This document shows positions 10,293 through 21,541 of a stretch of 64,000 bases of DNA, piece after piece (the stretch's first letter is position 1; every line of letters starts with the position of its first letter). The notes beneath the pieces were generated by a model, which saw nothing but the letters and a program-made list of their open reading frames with translations, was not told the origin of the DNA and made no database searches. Both the position numbers and the translations under genes were made by a program. The stretch lies in assembly GCA_037903475.1 (NCBI GenBank), contig JBAJFG010000467.1:124001-188000 (forward strand), in the 5' to 3' direction. This stretch comes from Ancylostoma caninum (taxonomy: Eukaryota > Nematoda > Chromadorea > Rhabditida > Ancylostomatidae).

Positions 10293-12335
10293 GACGTATG
10301 CGACGCAGATTAAAATGTGATGTAAAGGTTTTATGGGCAGATCAGCAACTTCAGGGTGCTCAGGTTTTGTCAACAGACCGAATACGAGAAGGAAGTGACC
10401 CTTTGCTGTTAGAACTATTTCTTTGATTCATCTGTAGATCAGCGCCAGATACGACTTTAGTTGTTTTCAATGAGATTTCAAGTGTATATGCTCGTGTCCT
10501 CTTCTCGCAAAAGCGTGTGTGATGTTCGAAGTAATCAAGAATCGAAACTCAGTCAGTGTTGTTATTGGAAGTGTTGTGAAAGAAAAGCTCGAATATCTTT
10601 TATTTGCTTATTACACTTTATCGAGTGGCCCTCCCTTTACCTTATGAAGAAATGATGCTGAACCAAGATTAATGTGGCAAAGGAACGAGACAACAGCTGA
10701 CACATGAAATGACTCCAATAACTAGATGAACTGTAACATGCAGAGTTTACATGAATGTGTGGCATGGAAATGTATATCTAACTACCCCCTGGAAGTGAAA
10801 AGGCTAGGCATGCACAGGTTCTCAGCTATTTTGGTAGAAGAAAGTGATGGGATGATTGCAAGAAGGTTACAGGGTTCGAAAATGAGAACCCACAAACATG
10901 ATGGCCTCATTCGAAGTAATAAGGAATGCATCACATTTCGCCAAGAGATGTATTGTCACTCAACTTGAACAATTTCTCGGGGAGGGTATTCGTTCGCCGC
11001 TACTTATTTGTAATACGACCAAAGGGTCCAAATGGCCGGCGTCCACAAAATATCTTCTCACCGTTCAATTTCGAAAGTTCTCGAATGCCGATGTCATAAT
11101 ACTTATCCACTCTGAGTCCATTCGCGATATATTGCGGTGGAACTTTCTCGCTGTATATCTTGGAGCAACCCTAAATAGATATCGTCAGAATATAAAGGAT
11201 AAGGTGAACAAAACTATCAAACAAGTGCCTGTAGTGAGTCAACAAACTGAGGTTCGATTGCTTTGTCGCTTGTAACAGCGTTTCTGTAAAATGCTGGGTA
11301 GGGTAAAATTGTGAACACAGGGGTGAGTTGACTGAATTTTGGTTCCTGTAGTCTAACTCTTGTGTTCAACTAATTGTTCTAGTAATTCTGTATATATAAA
11401 AGTGAAAGTTTATGTTCGGAATAGAAATCGCGGAGGATTGTCCGATCCAAACCAAATTTTGCATGTAGGACCACCAAGGATCGAGGAGGTTATAGGCTAC
11501 TTTGCGCCTGGGATTATCGACTGGTTTATCGATTATATCGACTTTATTGATTTTTGGCTATTTTTGCCCAGGGACTGGCGAAAACATGCCTACCGTGGTT
11601 CCTCAATACGGTGACCACGAATATGATAACCATTTTGCGCCAAATTATCGATTTATTGATTTTATTGATTTTCTCTATTGTTGCCCATCGGGTGGTAAAG
11701 AGATGTCTATTGGGGTACCTCAATACGCTGAACACGAATATGATAACCATTTTGCGCAAAATTATCGATTTATCATTTTATTGGTTTTTCGGCGTTCTTG
11801 CACACTGGTCGGTGAAAACGTGCTTTCTGGGATTTTCCGAAGTGCTAAACGTGGATAAGGCGAGCGTTTTAAAAGAATTTATTTACCAGTCGAGCAACTT
11901 TACCCCATTTTCTGAGGGGAGGGGGAGGGGTGAAGAGGGGTCACTTAAGCCGATCATCAAATGATGAACAAAGGTATTTTTTTGGTCAACAAGTGTTGGC
12001 ATAAGGCTCAAATGGCCGGGAGAATTTGAACACCCGAGCGAAGAAGGCTACACCATCTACTCTCTTTATAACAATACCTCACCCTAACTGCTTAAGGAAT
12101 GATTTGCCCATAAGTCCATCCTAGTTTCGCTGCCTAAAGACAGAACACGCTTGAATCTTCGTGTTTGAGATTCTGCTGGTTTGTGGGTTTTTGAGGGGAA
12201 CTCATATCCAATAGTGAAACAGCGCGAAACCTACGGGAAATTCACAAAATCGTGGTGCTGTTAGTCGTGTGAATATGAGCGCTCCGTCTGACACTTGTGG
12301 GTCCCGTAACTCGAAGGCCACATAAGCCTGTACCG
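10293..12335 (+). repeat. Segment A, copy 1 (partner 37569-38745)
   Basis: Direct duplicate. 10293-11341 matches 37569-38645, and 12229-12335 matches 38645-38745. The 887 bp between them in copy 1 (11342-12228) are absent from copy 2 and contain a Helitron-like element. Short ORFs inside differ between copies and show no coding conservation. Confidence 0.88.
11387..12060 (+). mobile_element. Helitron-like non-autonomous element, degenerate
   Basis: It begins TCTGTATATATAAAAGTG and is homologous throughout to the well-defined Helitron at 30559-31474. It ends with a decayed version of the same terminus (CACCCGAGCGAAG, then CTAC instead of CTAG, followed by T). It contains about 119-bp internal repeats that include AATATGATAACCATTTTGCG at about 11617 and 11736. 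No protein gene. Confidence 0.6.
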
Positions 12336-12934
12336 AGCCTGTGTGCGCTGGCACGTGCAAGGCAGCTGTGTTCGTGACTTCTATTTAGATTTCTTCGGAG
12401 GCAAGTCGTGATTCTTTGCATCCGATGAACTTTTGTGATGTGCCGACAATGTATTCGACTATTAGCGGTTCAACTCGGTGTCGAGAATTTCGACGGGTGC
12501 TGCCTTTGAAGGCAGTGTGTCACCTCGTTTCGTATTTCAACAACAACACCGTCATATAATTTTTGAATTTCCAGCTGATATATGAGAAGAAATGAAGATT
12601 TTGGAGTCTTCTGCCATCAGTTTGATAGAGCAATATTCCCTGAATACACCAGTGCGAATAAAATTGGAAATAATTGATTTTGGAAGAAGTTATTTGAAGA
12701 AATTGTGTTCAAGTGGTGTTGAAGACCGTTTTTTAGCTATTTGTTCCGCTGTAACTGGATAAACGAATCAATTTTATTAGTCACTGGAACGAGCAGCCTC
12801 TCTTCTAGCTAACCGCCCTAGTGCAATTGGAAATTTTTGGCTTTAGAGAAACTTATTTGACGAAAATTCTCGGGACCGGTGCTGAACCCTAAATTTTCGG
12901 TAAATTTAGGGTTCAGAGAATTCCTGAGCAATAT
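12336..12934. other. Gap, nothing recognised
   Basis: AT-rich sequence without a convincing exon. It contains a short local inverted motif (GAACCCTAAATTTTCGGTAAATTTAGGGTTC) near 12883-12913 that could form a hairpin. Confidence 0.4.
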
Positions 12935-13700
12935 CTCCTTTCAAAATCAAATAAATCCAACTTCCTCTGGCAGTTGGCCGTAGAGTCGTAATCTCATAAT
13001 CTCACCACACAGTTTGAACGGGATCCATTCAATACCAACGGTGCTGTGCGTACTGCTTGATACTTTTTTACCTATAACTCTTATCAAAATCAATTTAATC
13101 CAATTCTTTTTTGGATTTGGACAGGCCATTCCCAGTTGCAGCTATATGCCCATTTCAAGCAGGATCCGTGCAGGACCTGCCCTTTATGAGTGCTGACAGC
13201 AGTTCTGTAGGCAGAATTTTTGCATGATAACCGGTGAAACTCGTTTCAAAATCAAACAATTCCAATTTCCTTTTCAGTTGGTGTTAGAGTCGTGCTCGGA
13301 ATCTTAATACAAAGTTCGAGCAGGATCCGTTCAGTACCAACAGTGCTGTGAGTACTGCAGGATACTTTTCCAGGTGTAACTCCTACCAAAACCAATTGGA
13401 TCAAATTATCCTTCGGAGTTAGATGGTACATTGCCATTTGCAGTCATGTCCCTGTTTCCAGATATATCCGTGCAGTACTTGTCCCTTTGTAAGCGCTGGA
13501 AGCAGTGCTTTTGGCAGAATTTTCGCATGATAACCCAACAAACTCTTGCTAAAATCAATTGATTCCACTTCCCTGCGACAGTATGAGTAGGAGTGGTATT
13601 CGTAGTCTTACTGTAAAATTTTAGCAGGATTCGTTCAGTACCAACGATGCTGCGGGTACTGCTGGGTACTTTTTCAAGTATAATTTCTAAAACAAGTATT
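12935..13700. repeat. Tandem repeat, period about 303 bp, about 2.5 copies
   Basis: The marker phrase TACCAACrrTGCTGyG recurs at about 13032, 13334 and 13639 (spacing 302-305). Surrounding blocks (CAGGATCCGT, GCATGATAACC, CAAAATCAA) keep the same order. The copies are clearly diverged. Small minus-strand ORFs follow the repeat and do not extend across it. Confidence 0.8.
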
Positions 13701-14012
13701 AATCTTACTCTTATTTCAGTCAGAATCAATAGAATTAATGAAGAAAAATTCTCAGGTTCAATCTTCCTTCTTTGCTCTTGTTCCCAAAGAAGTGCATGAT
13801 TATTCAAGCAAGGTCCAAGTCCCAGGTACGAAGTCCCTTTCGCTCACCTCATCGCTTACGAAGCCCCGCTTGCCTTGAGCCAAGTCTTTGCCGAAATCTG
13901 ATTGATGTTCTCAATTTTTTTAATCTCCATCCGCGTCCTCAAAGTGGGCCCCAATTTTTTCCCATCCTCTCCCATCCCATCACTTTCTGCGTCTGCCACT
14001 GCTGTTCACATA

Positions 14013-14210
14013 CAGGAAGCTCCAAATGTCCGCAATCAGGAGGGCGTGGCCACGGCGCGGCTGCTTGATCAGACACAGGCGCTCTCTATGCTGCCTCTGG
14101 CTTCTCTGACTCTGCAGACAACCAGTGGCAGCATGCAGAACGCCTGTGTCTCTGTCTAAAGCCGCGTCGTGGCCACGTCCCTCTTGACTGCGGACATTTG
14201 GAGCTTCCTG
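14013..14210. mobile_element. Hairpin MITE, TA-flanked, TIR CAGGAAGCTCCAAATGTCCG
   Basis: Near-perfect inverted repeats start CAGGAAGCTCCAAATG and are flanked by TA at 14011-14012 and 14211-14212. The arms are about 85 bp and GC-rich. The end sequence is related to the 1815 and 35382 elements, suggesting one Tc1/mariner-class MITE superfamily. The sequence just before it (13899-13996) resembles the loop of the foldback at 43003-43090. Confidence 0.82.
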
Positions 14211-14212
14211 TA

Positions 14213-15324
14213 GATATGGGTGAAAGAGGGACGTTTGAAAAGTTTCCGGAATCACCGCCAAGGAGTTGTTCTTTTTCAAAAATTTCAATGCATTTCTGTT
14301 TCAGAGTCGTTCACATGAATTGACTGTGGTTTTCGAATCGATCTGACGTAGTCTCCACATCTAACAAGAGGGTCAAGTCAAGCAACTACGACTGCGCTCA
14401 GTTCGAGAGAAGTGCTGAACTTAAGTGGTCATTAATTTTTTGAACTGGAAGAGAAAGCCTCAAGTTAACCGAACACCACCTGAATGCTGATTTTGGATGA
14501 TCATCACCTTCCTCTTTCTGCCATTGTCTCTGGATTCTGAAAACCAGGTGCGGCTGAACACGTGCGAACACTAAACCATGTGCAAAATGTAAAGAAAAGA
14601 TGACCACACCAGAAAAGTGAACGAAATCGCTAGCAAGGATTTGAAAGATAGAGTACAAATGTATGCTGAATGAGGGAGCTTAGCGCATCTATTCTTACTC
14701 ATTCGTTTTTACGTTACCCGCGAACTAATTTTGAAAAAATGTTTTCAAAAATGAGTGCCGCATTCGCTCAATCCCGAACAAAAACCAATCAGCGTGAAAA
14801 TCAAAAAATTGTTTTGAATGGTTGAATTGGATTTCAAATCGAAACTGTGATGCATGTTGGAGAGCAGATTGAGCGCTACACTTTAGTCACAAAAGATGCA
14901 GTGAAAACAGTAGTTTAGACACGAGGAATGGATTCTGATAAGTAAAATGCCGTTCACAGGTGAAAATGGTGTCGACGTCGGTTTTTGGGAGTTCCAAGAA
15001 ATTGATGGAAAGGCCATTAAAAGTGAATATTAGGCAAAATTTTTAGAAGCTTTCGCTGTGGTAACCCGTGCCACACGCGCGGATTTGAACAGGAAGAAAG
15101 AATTGTCGTTCCACTTCAGCATGACCCCTCAAGCAGGTGTTATGGCTAATCAAAGAACTTGTAATAATGAAATCAAAAACTCCACCTCATTCAATGATAT
15201 TTTTGCAATGGCTTCTGTGTGTGTCTTCAAATCTTAACAGCTCTCTCCCGTTATTCTGAGTACTTCAGAACCGTGTCTCAACCAAGAAATCAACTTTATT
15301 TCTGTCCCTGACCTACGTAAAGGA
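14213..15324. other. Gap, nothing recognised
   Basis: Several short ORFs under 90 codons were read and none resembles a known family. No repeat shared with the rest of the window was seen. Confidence 0.4.
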
Positions 15325-15901
15325 CAAAACTAATGCCGTTTAGGTTTGTCTTCCACGGAGGTTGGTGACCGCCTACTTCCCTCTATTTCGCGTACCTCCA
15401 CTTAAATTGGCATGGACCTTTCGATCTGTAATCTTTTGAACCGAATAGTAAAATAGAAAGAGGAGGTAGCAAGGGATTAGAAATTTGCAAGTGATAAGAT
15501 GAGCAGCGTCTGTTATGTAATTTGAAACAAATCAGGTCCCTCTTTTCCATGGGTCTTATCAATATTGTTCAATTGTTCTATTAAGCATCAGTATTGTTCA
15601 ATTGTTCTATTAAGCAATCAAAGAAAAATAATAAGAGATTAATGACGCACGCTTGACGTTCGCATTCAGTCAAGGTGGCTCAGTTGCTGAGGGCAGATCA
15701 TAATATGTAATCCGTGACAATTTTATCATTGAACCCATTATTCAATAATGGATGCTCGAATATTCGAATATTCGAATGATCGAATATTTCAACTTTTCGA
15801 ATTATTCAAATATTCGAAGACCAATGTGTACTAGTCATGCGCTACCACTAGGTTGCGGGACATCCAATACCTGAGCTGTAGCTGGCCGTAGCCGGCTACA
15901 T

Positions 15902-16077
15902 GCAAGCGTCTCACAACGTTGACGACGTCGCACAGCCAATCGTGAGCTCTTGCTAGTGTTGACCGACAGGATTGTCACACTCTTTAAGGCAGTTCCATAT
16001 TTGTTCTGTCCTTGCTGCTAAGATATATCTAAAGACTCGCATCTACAGCTGTAGATGCGAGTCTTTAGATATATCTT
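15902..16077. repeat. Inverted copy of downstream sequence ending in a 58-bp perfect palindrome
   Basis: 15902-16018 is the reverse complement of 19353-19474 in the same segment. It runs into a loop-less perfect palindrome at 16020-16077 whose arms start AAGATATATCTAAAGACTCG. In copy 2 only the right arm exists (about 52240-52275), so the left arm and the inverted block arose in copy 1. Confidence 0.9.
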
Positions 16078-16141
16078 AATTTTGCACTGCCCCTTATTCA
16101 CAAAGCGGCAACCTCTTGAGTGCTGGCTCACTACTCAGATG

Positions 16142-16501
16142 TCAAATTCCCACCGGTTGGTTTTTGAAGTTACAATTATGGCGGATGGTCAGTATAGGAT
16201 CGATATCCGAGGTTAAATCCATGTCGGTTCCCGACAACTTGAAGGCGCCATTTTTATCAGTTCTGACTTGGGCCATCAAACTGTCGTATACTGAAATGAT
16301 TGCCAATTACTCAGAGTGTTTTGTGCATGTTCTTAGAAGAAGCTGAAAGCAGTTCTTACAAAGATCCTCATCAAATAGTTTCACATGTATGTCATCTGCA
16401 GCTTTGCCATTGCAACGGAGTATGCCTTTCACCCCAACGGATTGTTTAAAATTAAATCCGTAGCAAGATGACATAAGGAGTAAAAAAATGACCGCTCTCA
16501 T
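16142..16501 (-). CDS. Transthyretin-like secreted protein, copy 1
   Basis: Exon 1 (16501-16360) encodes a signal peptide (MRAVIFLLLMSSCYG) and the family's first strands, VKGILRCNGKAADDIHVKLF. A GTAAGA donor and a 69-nt intron ending in TTTCAG lead in frame to exon 2 (16290-16142), with MAQVRTDKNGAFKLSG and IDPILTIRHNC. The ordered G-x-L-x-C, KLxDED, TDxNGxF and DPxLxIxHxC motifs are diagnostic of the nematode transthyretin-like (TTL/DUF290) family of secreted proteins. The start ATG follows CTTACAG, an apparent trans-splice or splice acceptor. The 96-aa product lacks the last 30-40 residues usual in the family, so it may have lost or be missing a final exon. The paralogue is at 52330-52708. 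Functions in the family are mostly unknown. Confidence 0.85.
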
Positions 16502-16780
16502 CTGTAAGTGAGAGATGATTTGTTTTGCATGAACCAGCTAACGAATGAACGGTTCAAAAACGATCTCAGGATGAGAAGAAATAGCGACAGTGACGGAATG
16601 ACAAAAAAATCAGAAGAATACGCAGTGTTCTAGTCAAGAAACAGGTAGTGCCCGCATTTGGCTGTGTTAAAAGCAGTATCTCGCATTTTATTTGCCGCGC
16701 ATGCAGTAGTAAATACTGGGAAAGGTTCATATGTCCAGGTAATCAAAAACTAATTCTTTGTGTCTCCTACAGAGATACAT

Positions 16781-17051
16781 ACAGTGAATGTCAATGGTGT
16801 TGGCCCATCTGCGGCCTCGAGAAGGACGTCGCGCAACCGCGCCGCATGCGCTGTAACCTATGTATTCTGCAGCTGTTATGCAATTTCTAGCAGCTTTTCT
16901 ACCCAATTTTAAAGATTTTTGACGGAATTGGGAAGAAAAGACCCTAGAAATAGCACTCCGGCAGCGACGACACCGATCGCGGAGGGCGCGGCGCGGTTGA
17001 GCTGCGTCCTTCTCGAGTCCGCGATTGGGCCACCGCCATTGCCGTCCACTA
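16781..17051. mobile_element. Hairpin MITE, TA-flanked, TIR CAGTG..., present only in segment B copy 1
   Basis: The inverted ends CAGTGAATGTCAATGG and TAGTGGACGGCAATGG continue into GC-rich arms sharing CTCGAGAAGGACG. TA flanks are at 16779-16780 and 17052-17053. Segment B copy 2 reads directly ACATGTATTGCATAGAG with one TA, a clean empty site. The element is Tc1/mariner class and non-autonomous. Confidence 0.88.
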
Positions 17052-17609
17052 TATATTGCATAGAGCACTGTCAGTGGTTTATATTTAAGAGTGAAGCGAA
17101 GGAAAGGAGTGAAGCAAAGGAAAGGAACAGCTATAACGACGTTTCTGAAGGAAGAAACATTTCGGCAATAAAACACCAAACCCCAGCCTTCATCTTCCAA
17201 AATCTTTCCACTTAAATACATGTCGCATGTATTTTATATTATTTGTATTTTATTTATATTTATATGGGAGGATATTATTTATTTGTGTGTTACAGCACAA
17301 GAGGGGCAGAATAATCTATCAAATCTTTCGAATCGCTCTTGCCAACGTCTTTATTTCCTAATAAAATGCAACCTGCATTGTCGTGCGCTTTCAGAAGGGA
17401 ACAAATTCAAACCAATATATCACCAGTAACAATGTCGCCACAAGGGAGCTAAAATTGGGTGTCACAAGCAACTTTTCATCTGTAGGGCCATTTTCAGCCT
17501 AGCGAAAGCTCCTCACATGCGCAACTTAGCAAAAGGTGCTAAAGCTTTGCTGCTTGTATGTCTCTTCGGAAAAGGCCTTCCGCCGCAGACTCCTTGTACT
17601 GAGGAGTCA

Positions 17610-17850
17610 AGCTCGAACCAAACTTTGCATACTGGTCCATCAGGAGCCGGCGAAGGTTATAGGCTAATTTTCGTCCTATACTAACAATTAGCTTAACGAT
17701 TATATTGATTTTATCGATTTTTCACTATTTCTGTCCAAGAGTAGATGAGGGCATGTCTACTATGGTTTTCCAAAACGCTGAGTACGAATATGACAACCAT
17801 TTCGAATGTATTATATATGCGCGGCTAACCGCCTCATGGGTGGTACAGTG
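17610..17850 (+). mobile_element. Internal fragment of Helitron-like family
   Basis: It shares AACCAAACTTTGCATACTGG and the ATCGATTTT-rich block with 54130-54330 and with the Helitron at 30559-31474. The 5' end has been deleted in this copy. No gene. Confidence 0.5.
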
Positions 17851-19775
17851 GGATGCAAGGATGATTGAGATCGACTGTAGAATTTTTGGTCAGCAAACTA
17901 ATATTAGAGGAGTCTAGAGGAGGAGTATGAAGCGGTGACTAAGTGCATCCGTTAGGCTTGTCATGTCACGAAGGATCGAAGATGTTATTGGGTTTAGGGC
18001 TTTGCTGAACAGGGATTTCCTAAGAAATAAAAAAAAACCATTTCCACTGTTTATGTGCTACATTTCTATGAAAATTAAATGTGAACTGCTTCCACCGATT
18101 CTTATATAATCACTACATGAGCACTCTAATCAGTGGAAAATTCTCAACATGTGAAACTGCAAATATCCGTCAATTAACTAAGGGCGAGGCTACATTGCAT
18201 CTCGTACTGACATACAGGTTAATGATATAGAACTGCTGCCAGCTATGTATCGTTCTTCCTGGCTGATTCTCGTTGATTCCTCGTTGATGTGTATGACCTA
18301 AAATCGAGGTCATAGCTAATCATTTAGAGCAGCTTTGGCATATGTTCGCTTGAAAACGGCCACTACTTTTACGAGACTTCCTTCCAACAAGGAATAGCTG
18401 AAATTATACTCAGGTATTAGTTTTCCGATGATTGAGTATTATTTGGATATTACTATGGATCTGCTCCAACGACTGGCTTACTATGGCTTATCAAATAGCT
18501 GAATAAAAATATTCGGGTGACTTCCCCTGTTGAGCTCATGAGTTATGACTCCTTTTGTTAATGTTCGATCTCTAGCTCGTAAGAGTTTTATGGTTCGTTA
18601 ACGGTTTCTTCTTCCGAAATTGGTTGCCATATTGATTTGATTACTGACAGTCGACTCCACGATTGAAGCGAAGCACCAGTGCAGTGGGAATGTTCGGATG
18701 CTATAGCTACAGCGTGGGGCAAAAGTCTTTGGAAAAAATGAATTATTCGCTAAGACAAGAAAAAAGGAAGTCGAAAGAAATGGTAGTTTATATATGTTTG
18801 CGATTTATTCACAAACATAAGTCCTAGCTTTAATTGCAAGGATTCTTTCTAGCGGCACAAGCCTGGAGAACCGGAGGTGAGCCAGTCTTGTAGACCAAGC
18901 TATGAACAGATAATTAACATTTGTTTCTTTTAGCCATCTCTTCTTCATGTTTTTAGAGAACGATTGCGCTTGTTCAGACTTCTACCGCACCTGTACAGGA
19001 GAGTTCGTGGATAGAGTTGGGTGAACACTCAAGAACAACGATGAGAACATTCCAAAAACATAGTGGGAGATGGCAGATACTGTGGTTGGAGAGCAACGAC
19101 AGAAGGAAGCTCTTGGCAAAGACTTTGGGGTCCCCCTATAGTGTCGAATTCCCTTTCCCGTACCTGATCACTGTACGGAGCCACCACTACGTTCCCAACA
19201 GAAAGCCTAAAAAAAGCAAACGCTATGTTTTCCCACCGTATTCTAAGCCAAAACTCGGTGCTGGGTTACTCATATGTCAATCCTTTCCCTGCACAAATAC
19301 CACAATGAACCGCTTTGTGTTTGTTTCGCTGGATTTACGCTGCGGTGCGCTATTTTGCAAGGGCAGCAAGGACAGAACAAATATGGAACTGCCTTAAAGA
19401 GTGTCACAATCCTGCCAGTCAACACTAGCAAGAGCTCGCGATTGGCTGTGCGACGTCACCAACGTTGTGAGACGCTGATTGCCCAAAAACTTTGGACTTC
19501 TGCTTATCCTGAACACCATTTTCCTAGGTGGTCGAATTTGAGGGCCTGAATGTCGCCAAGCTGATAGTTTTGAGATCGCTCCAGAGAACCGGTCGTGCAC
19601 TGCACTTGATGTTTGGCAACGTATTAATCAAAAGTTAGTCATTTACTGTTCCTAACATATCAAGACCTTCTTGTTTTATAATATAGTTTTATAATAGAAA
19701 ATTACCCGTGCACCTTAACTTTGACGCTAAAATGTTACAGTGAATCATCATGAGTTCAGATTCCAAGGACAGAGT

Positions 19776-20035
19776 CAGTTTGAACGTGAATAAGTTCCGA
19801 ACCACAAGCGGTATGTAGAGACAGCAGAAACCCCTTTTACGGAGCACAAGAACCACAACGATGCAACAACAAACTTTATTAGGATAAAAGTAAGATTAGA
19901 TGAGAGTTACGAAATCAGGATTATGTGGTAGATGAGTGTAGAAACAGACGAATGCCTCGGTTGTGTGAGTCGTCTCAGTTATATAGAGGTGTTCTCGCGT
20001 GAATCCTTCGTAGTGATGGAAGATCATTATCTGTA
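19776..20035 (-). repeat. 3' LTR of the Ty3/gypsy element (approximate)
   Basis: Downstream of the last ORF on the minus strand comes a TATATAA box (about 19978) and then AATAAA (about 19878). A block beginning GTAAAAGGGGTTTCTG follows and is repeated at 27960-28027 on the other side of the element. Order and strand fit U3-R-U5. The outer edge is placed where similarity to the 5' remnant ends (about 19776). The U3 boundary is uncertain. Confidence 0.55.
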
Positions 20036-20040
20036 GATCA

Positions 20041-21487
20041 TTGTTTACGACCCAACATGCCCCCTTTCTCCGAGGAGTTTGCTCCACTCGAACTCAGGTC
20101 CAGGCCCTGTAGTGCTCGTTCTGTAGCTCTCGCAGCGCTTCGAATCCAACTTTTCGGCTTTCGCTTGAGCTTGCTTTTATCAATGCCTCCCTTATCCGCT
20201 ACAATCAGAATTCCAGATTGCGTATCCTCACGAGGCGGCTTCCCATCCCTTCCACACTGACGATGACGAACATAATTTGAAGGGGGCAAAGCTTCAAGCT
20301 GCACGTACGACCAGCGTTGGTTTCGCATAATGTCATAAAATAATCGCGCTCGGTCTTCGTAGAGCCACTTGGTGACATCGGGAACCTGTCCCACGGCAAA
20401 ACACGGAGACGATGGGTCGATCACACCAGGGTCCGATGGTAACTTATCTACAACCTCTCCCGCTTGCTCCATTCGCTCTTCGAGGTATCCGTGCACATGT
20501 TTTCTGACCTGCTCCATCACGCGATTCAAGTGGCTAAGTCTGTGGTCATAGGCCTCGCAATAGGAAGACACGGCTCCCGCACCGCAGCCACATGTTCAGC
20601 GCGCTCACGAACGGCAACCACATTGATGCTCTTTTTGGTTCCTCAGGCGGCAACACGCAGATGACATGTCCTACATCGTCACGAAATAGTTCGTTACGCC
20701 TGAGATGGACTTCCGAAAACTTTTTATAGTAGAAGATATCGACCATCTTCAGCTTGCTGCTTACGAATTTCAACCTGCGCAGAACTTCCGGAACTATCAG
20801 GATGACTTTTTGGTCCTCCGACTGCCACGAGTCTTTGACATCCTTCCAATTGGCTTCTCCCGACAGTCGCCATCCAATTTCAAACATTTCCGTCAGGTCG
20901 TATGGCCAACCATACACTTGCGCGTGGCGCATCACGGCATTTGCGAGTATCGTCGTTGCGAACAAAGACACGTGCAGGCATCGAGTTTTGAAAAACGAGT
21001 ACACCAAAGCGACGCTCCATGCGGTAATTCTGCGATGAAAGGGGTCCTGAATCCAACGTAGTTCCTCAGCCAACGTGCCAGAACCATTCCAGATGGCAAA
21101 GATCCGTGCGGCTTCAAAAACAATCTCTACTCTATGATCACGAGCTGACGCAGGCAGCGACGGGATTAAGTCCATGGCCCGGATGGAGGTGCTACAATGG
21201 CATCTTGTCCCAACATCTGGCGTGAGCCCCGGGTGGTCTGGCATCACCGGAAATGACTGTCTCATACATCGGAATTTCCCGTGGAGGAAATGCATTTCAT
21301 CTTTTACGTCGAATTCTCTTTCCGACCTGAAATCATAACCATTAGTCGACGCACTACTCAGACATGCGCACAGCATTCTCTTTCTCGCCTTACGCCTAGC
21401 CGTTCTCCCGCTCACAGGCTCGTTTGGAATACCATCGGGACACCTCAATAGTAGGTCGTGGTGCATCCTTACCGGCTCTTCGTCCAC
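20041..21487 (-). pseudogene. Extra gene downstream of integrase in Ty3/gypsy element
   Basis: Two ORFs (21487-20546 and 20571-20038) join through a frameshift near 20560 into about 480 residues. They lie between the integrase C-terminus and the 3' LTR. The product has no signal peptide or obvious membrane anchor, so it does not look like an envelope gene. It is Trp-rich in the middle (VYGWPYDLTEMFEIGWRLSG) and basic at the end (KSKLKRKPKSWIRSAARATE). The position is that of accessory genes in other retroelements, but I recognise no family. Remnants of the upstream frame before the first ATG also look coding (AENSENSALKTV), so the true start may be the integrase end or a spliced product. Confidence 0.5.
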
Positions 21488-21541
21488 AACGGTTTTCAGC
21501 GCAGAATTTTCGCTATTCTCGAGGACTCTATAAGGTCCTTC

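Larger units (their letters stand above)
15325..19648 (+). repeat. Segment B, copy 1 (partner 51306-56227)
   Basis: The two copies align from the block CTTCCACGGAGGTTGGTGAC to AGTCATTTACTGTT. Together they hold a transthyretin-like gene, an AT-rich ATTCGAA block, a Helitron-like fragment and about 2 kb of anonymous sequence. Copy 1 has an extra TA-flanked MITE (16781) and an extra inverted block with palindrome (15902-16048). It lacks about 500 bp that copy 2 has around 53650-54140. Confidence 0.92.

Noticed and set aside
12358..12530. Second copy of the AGGCAGC-ended transposon
   Set aside because: Only about seven bases of inverted ends are shared (AGGCAGC) and no target duplication is present.
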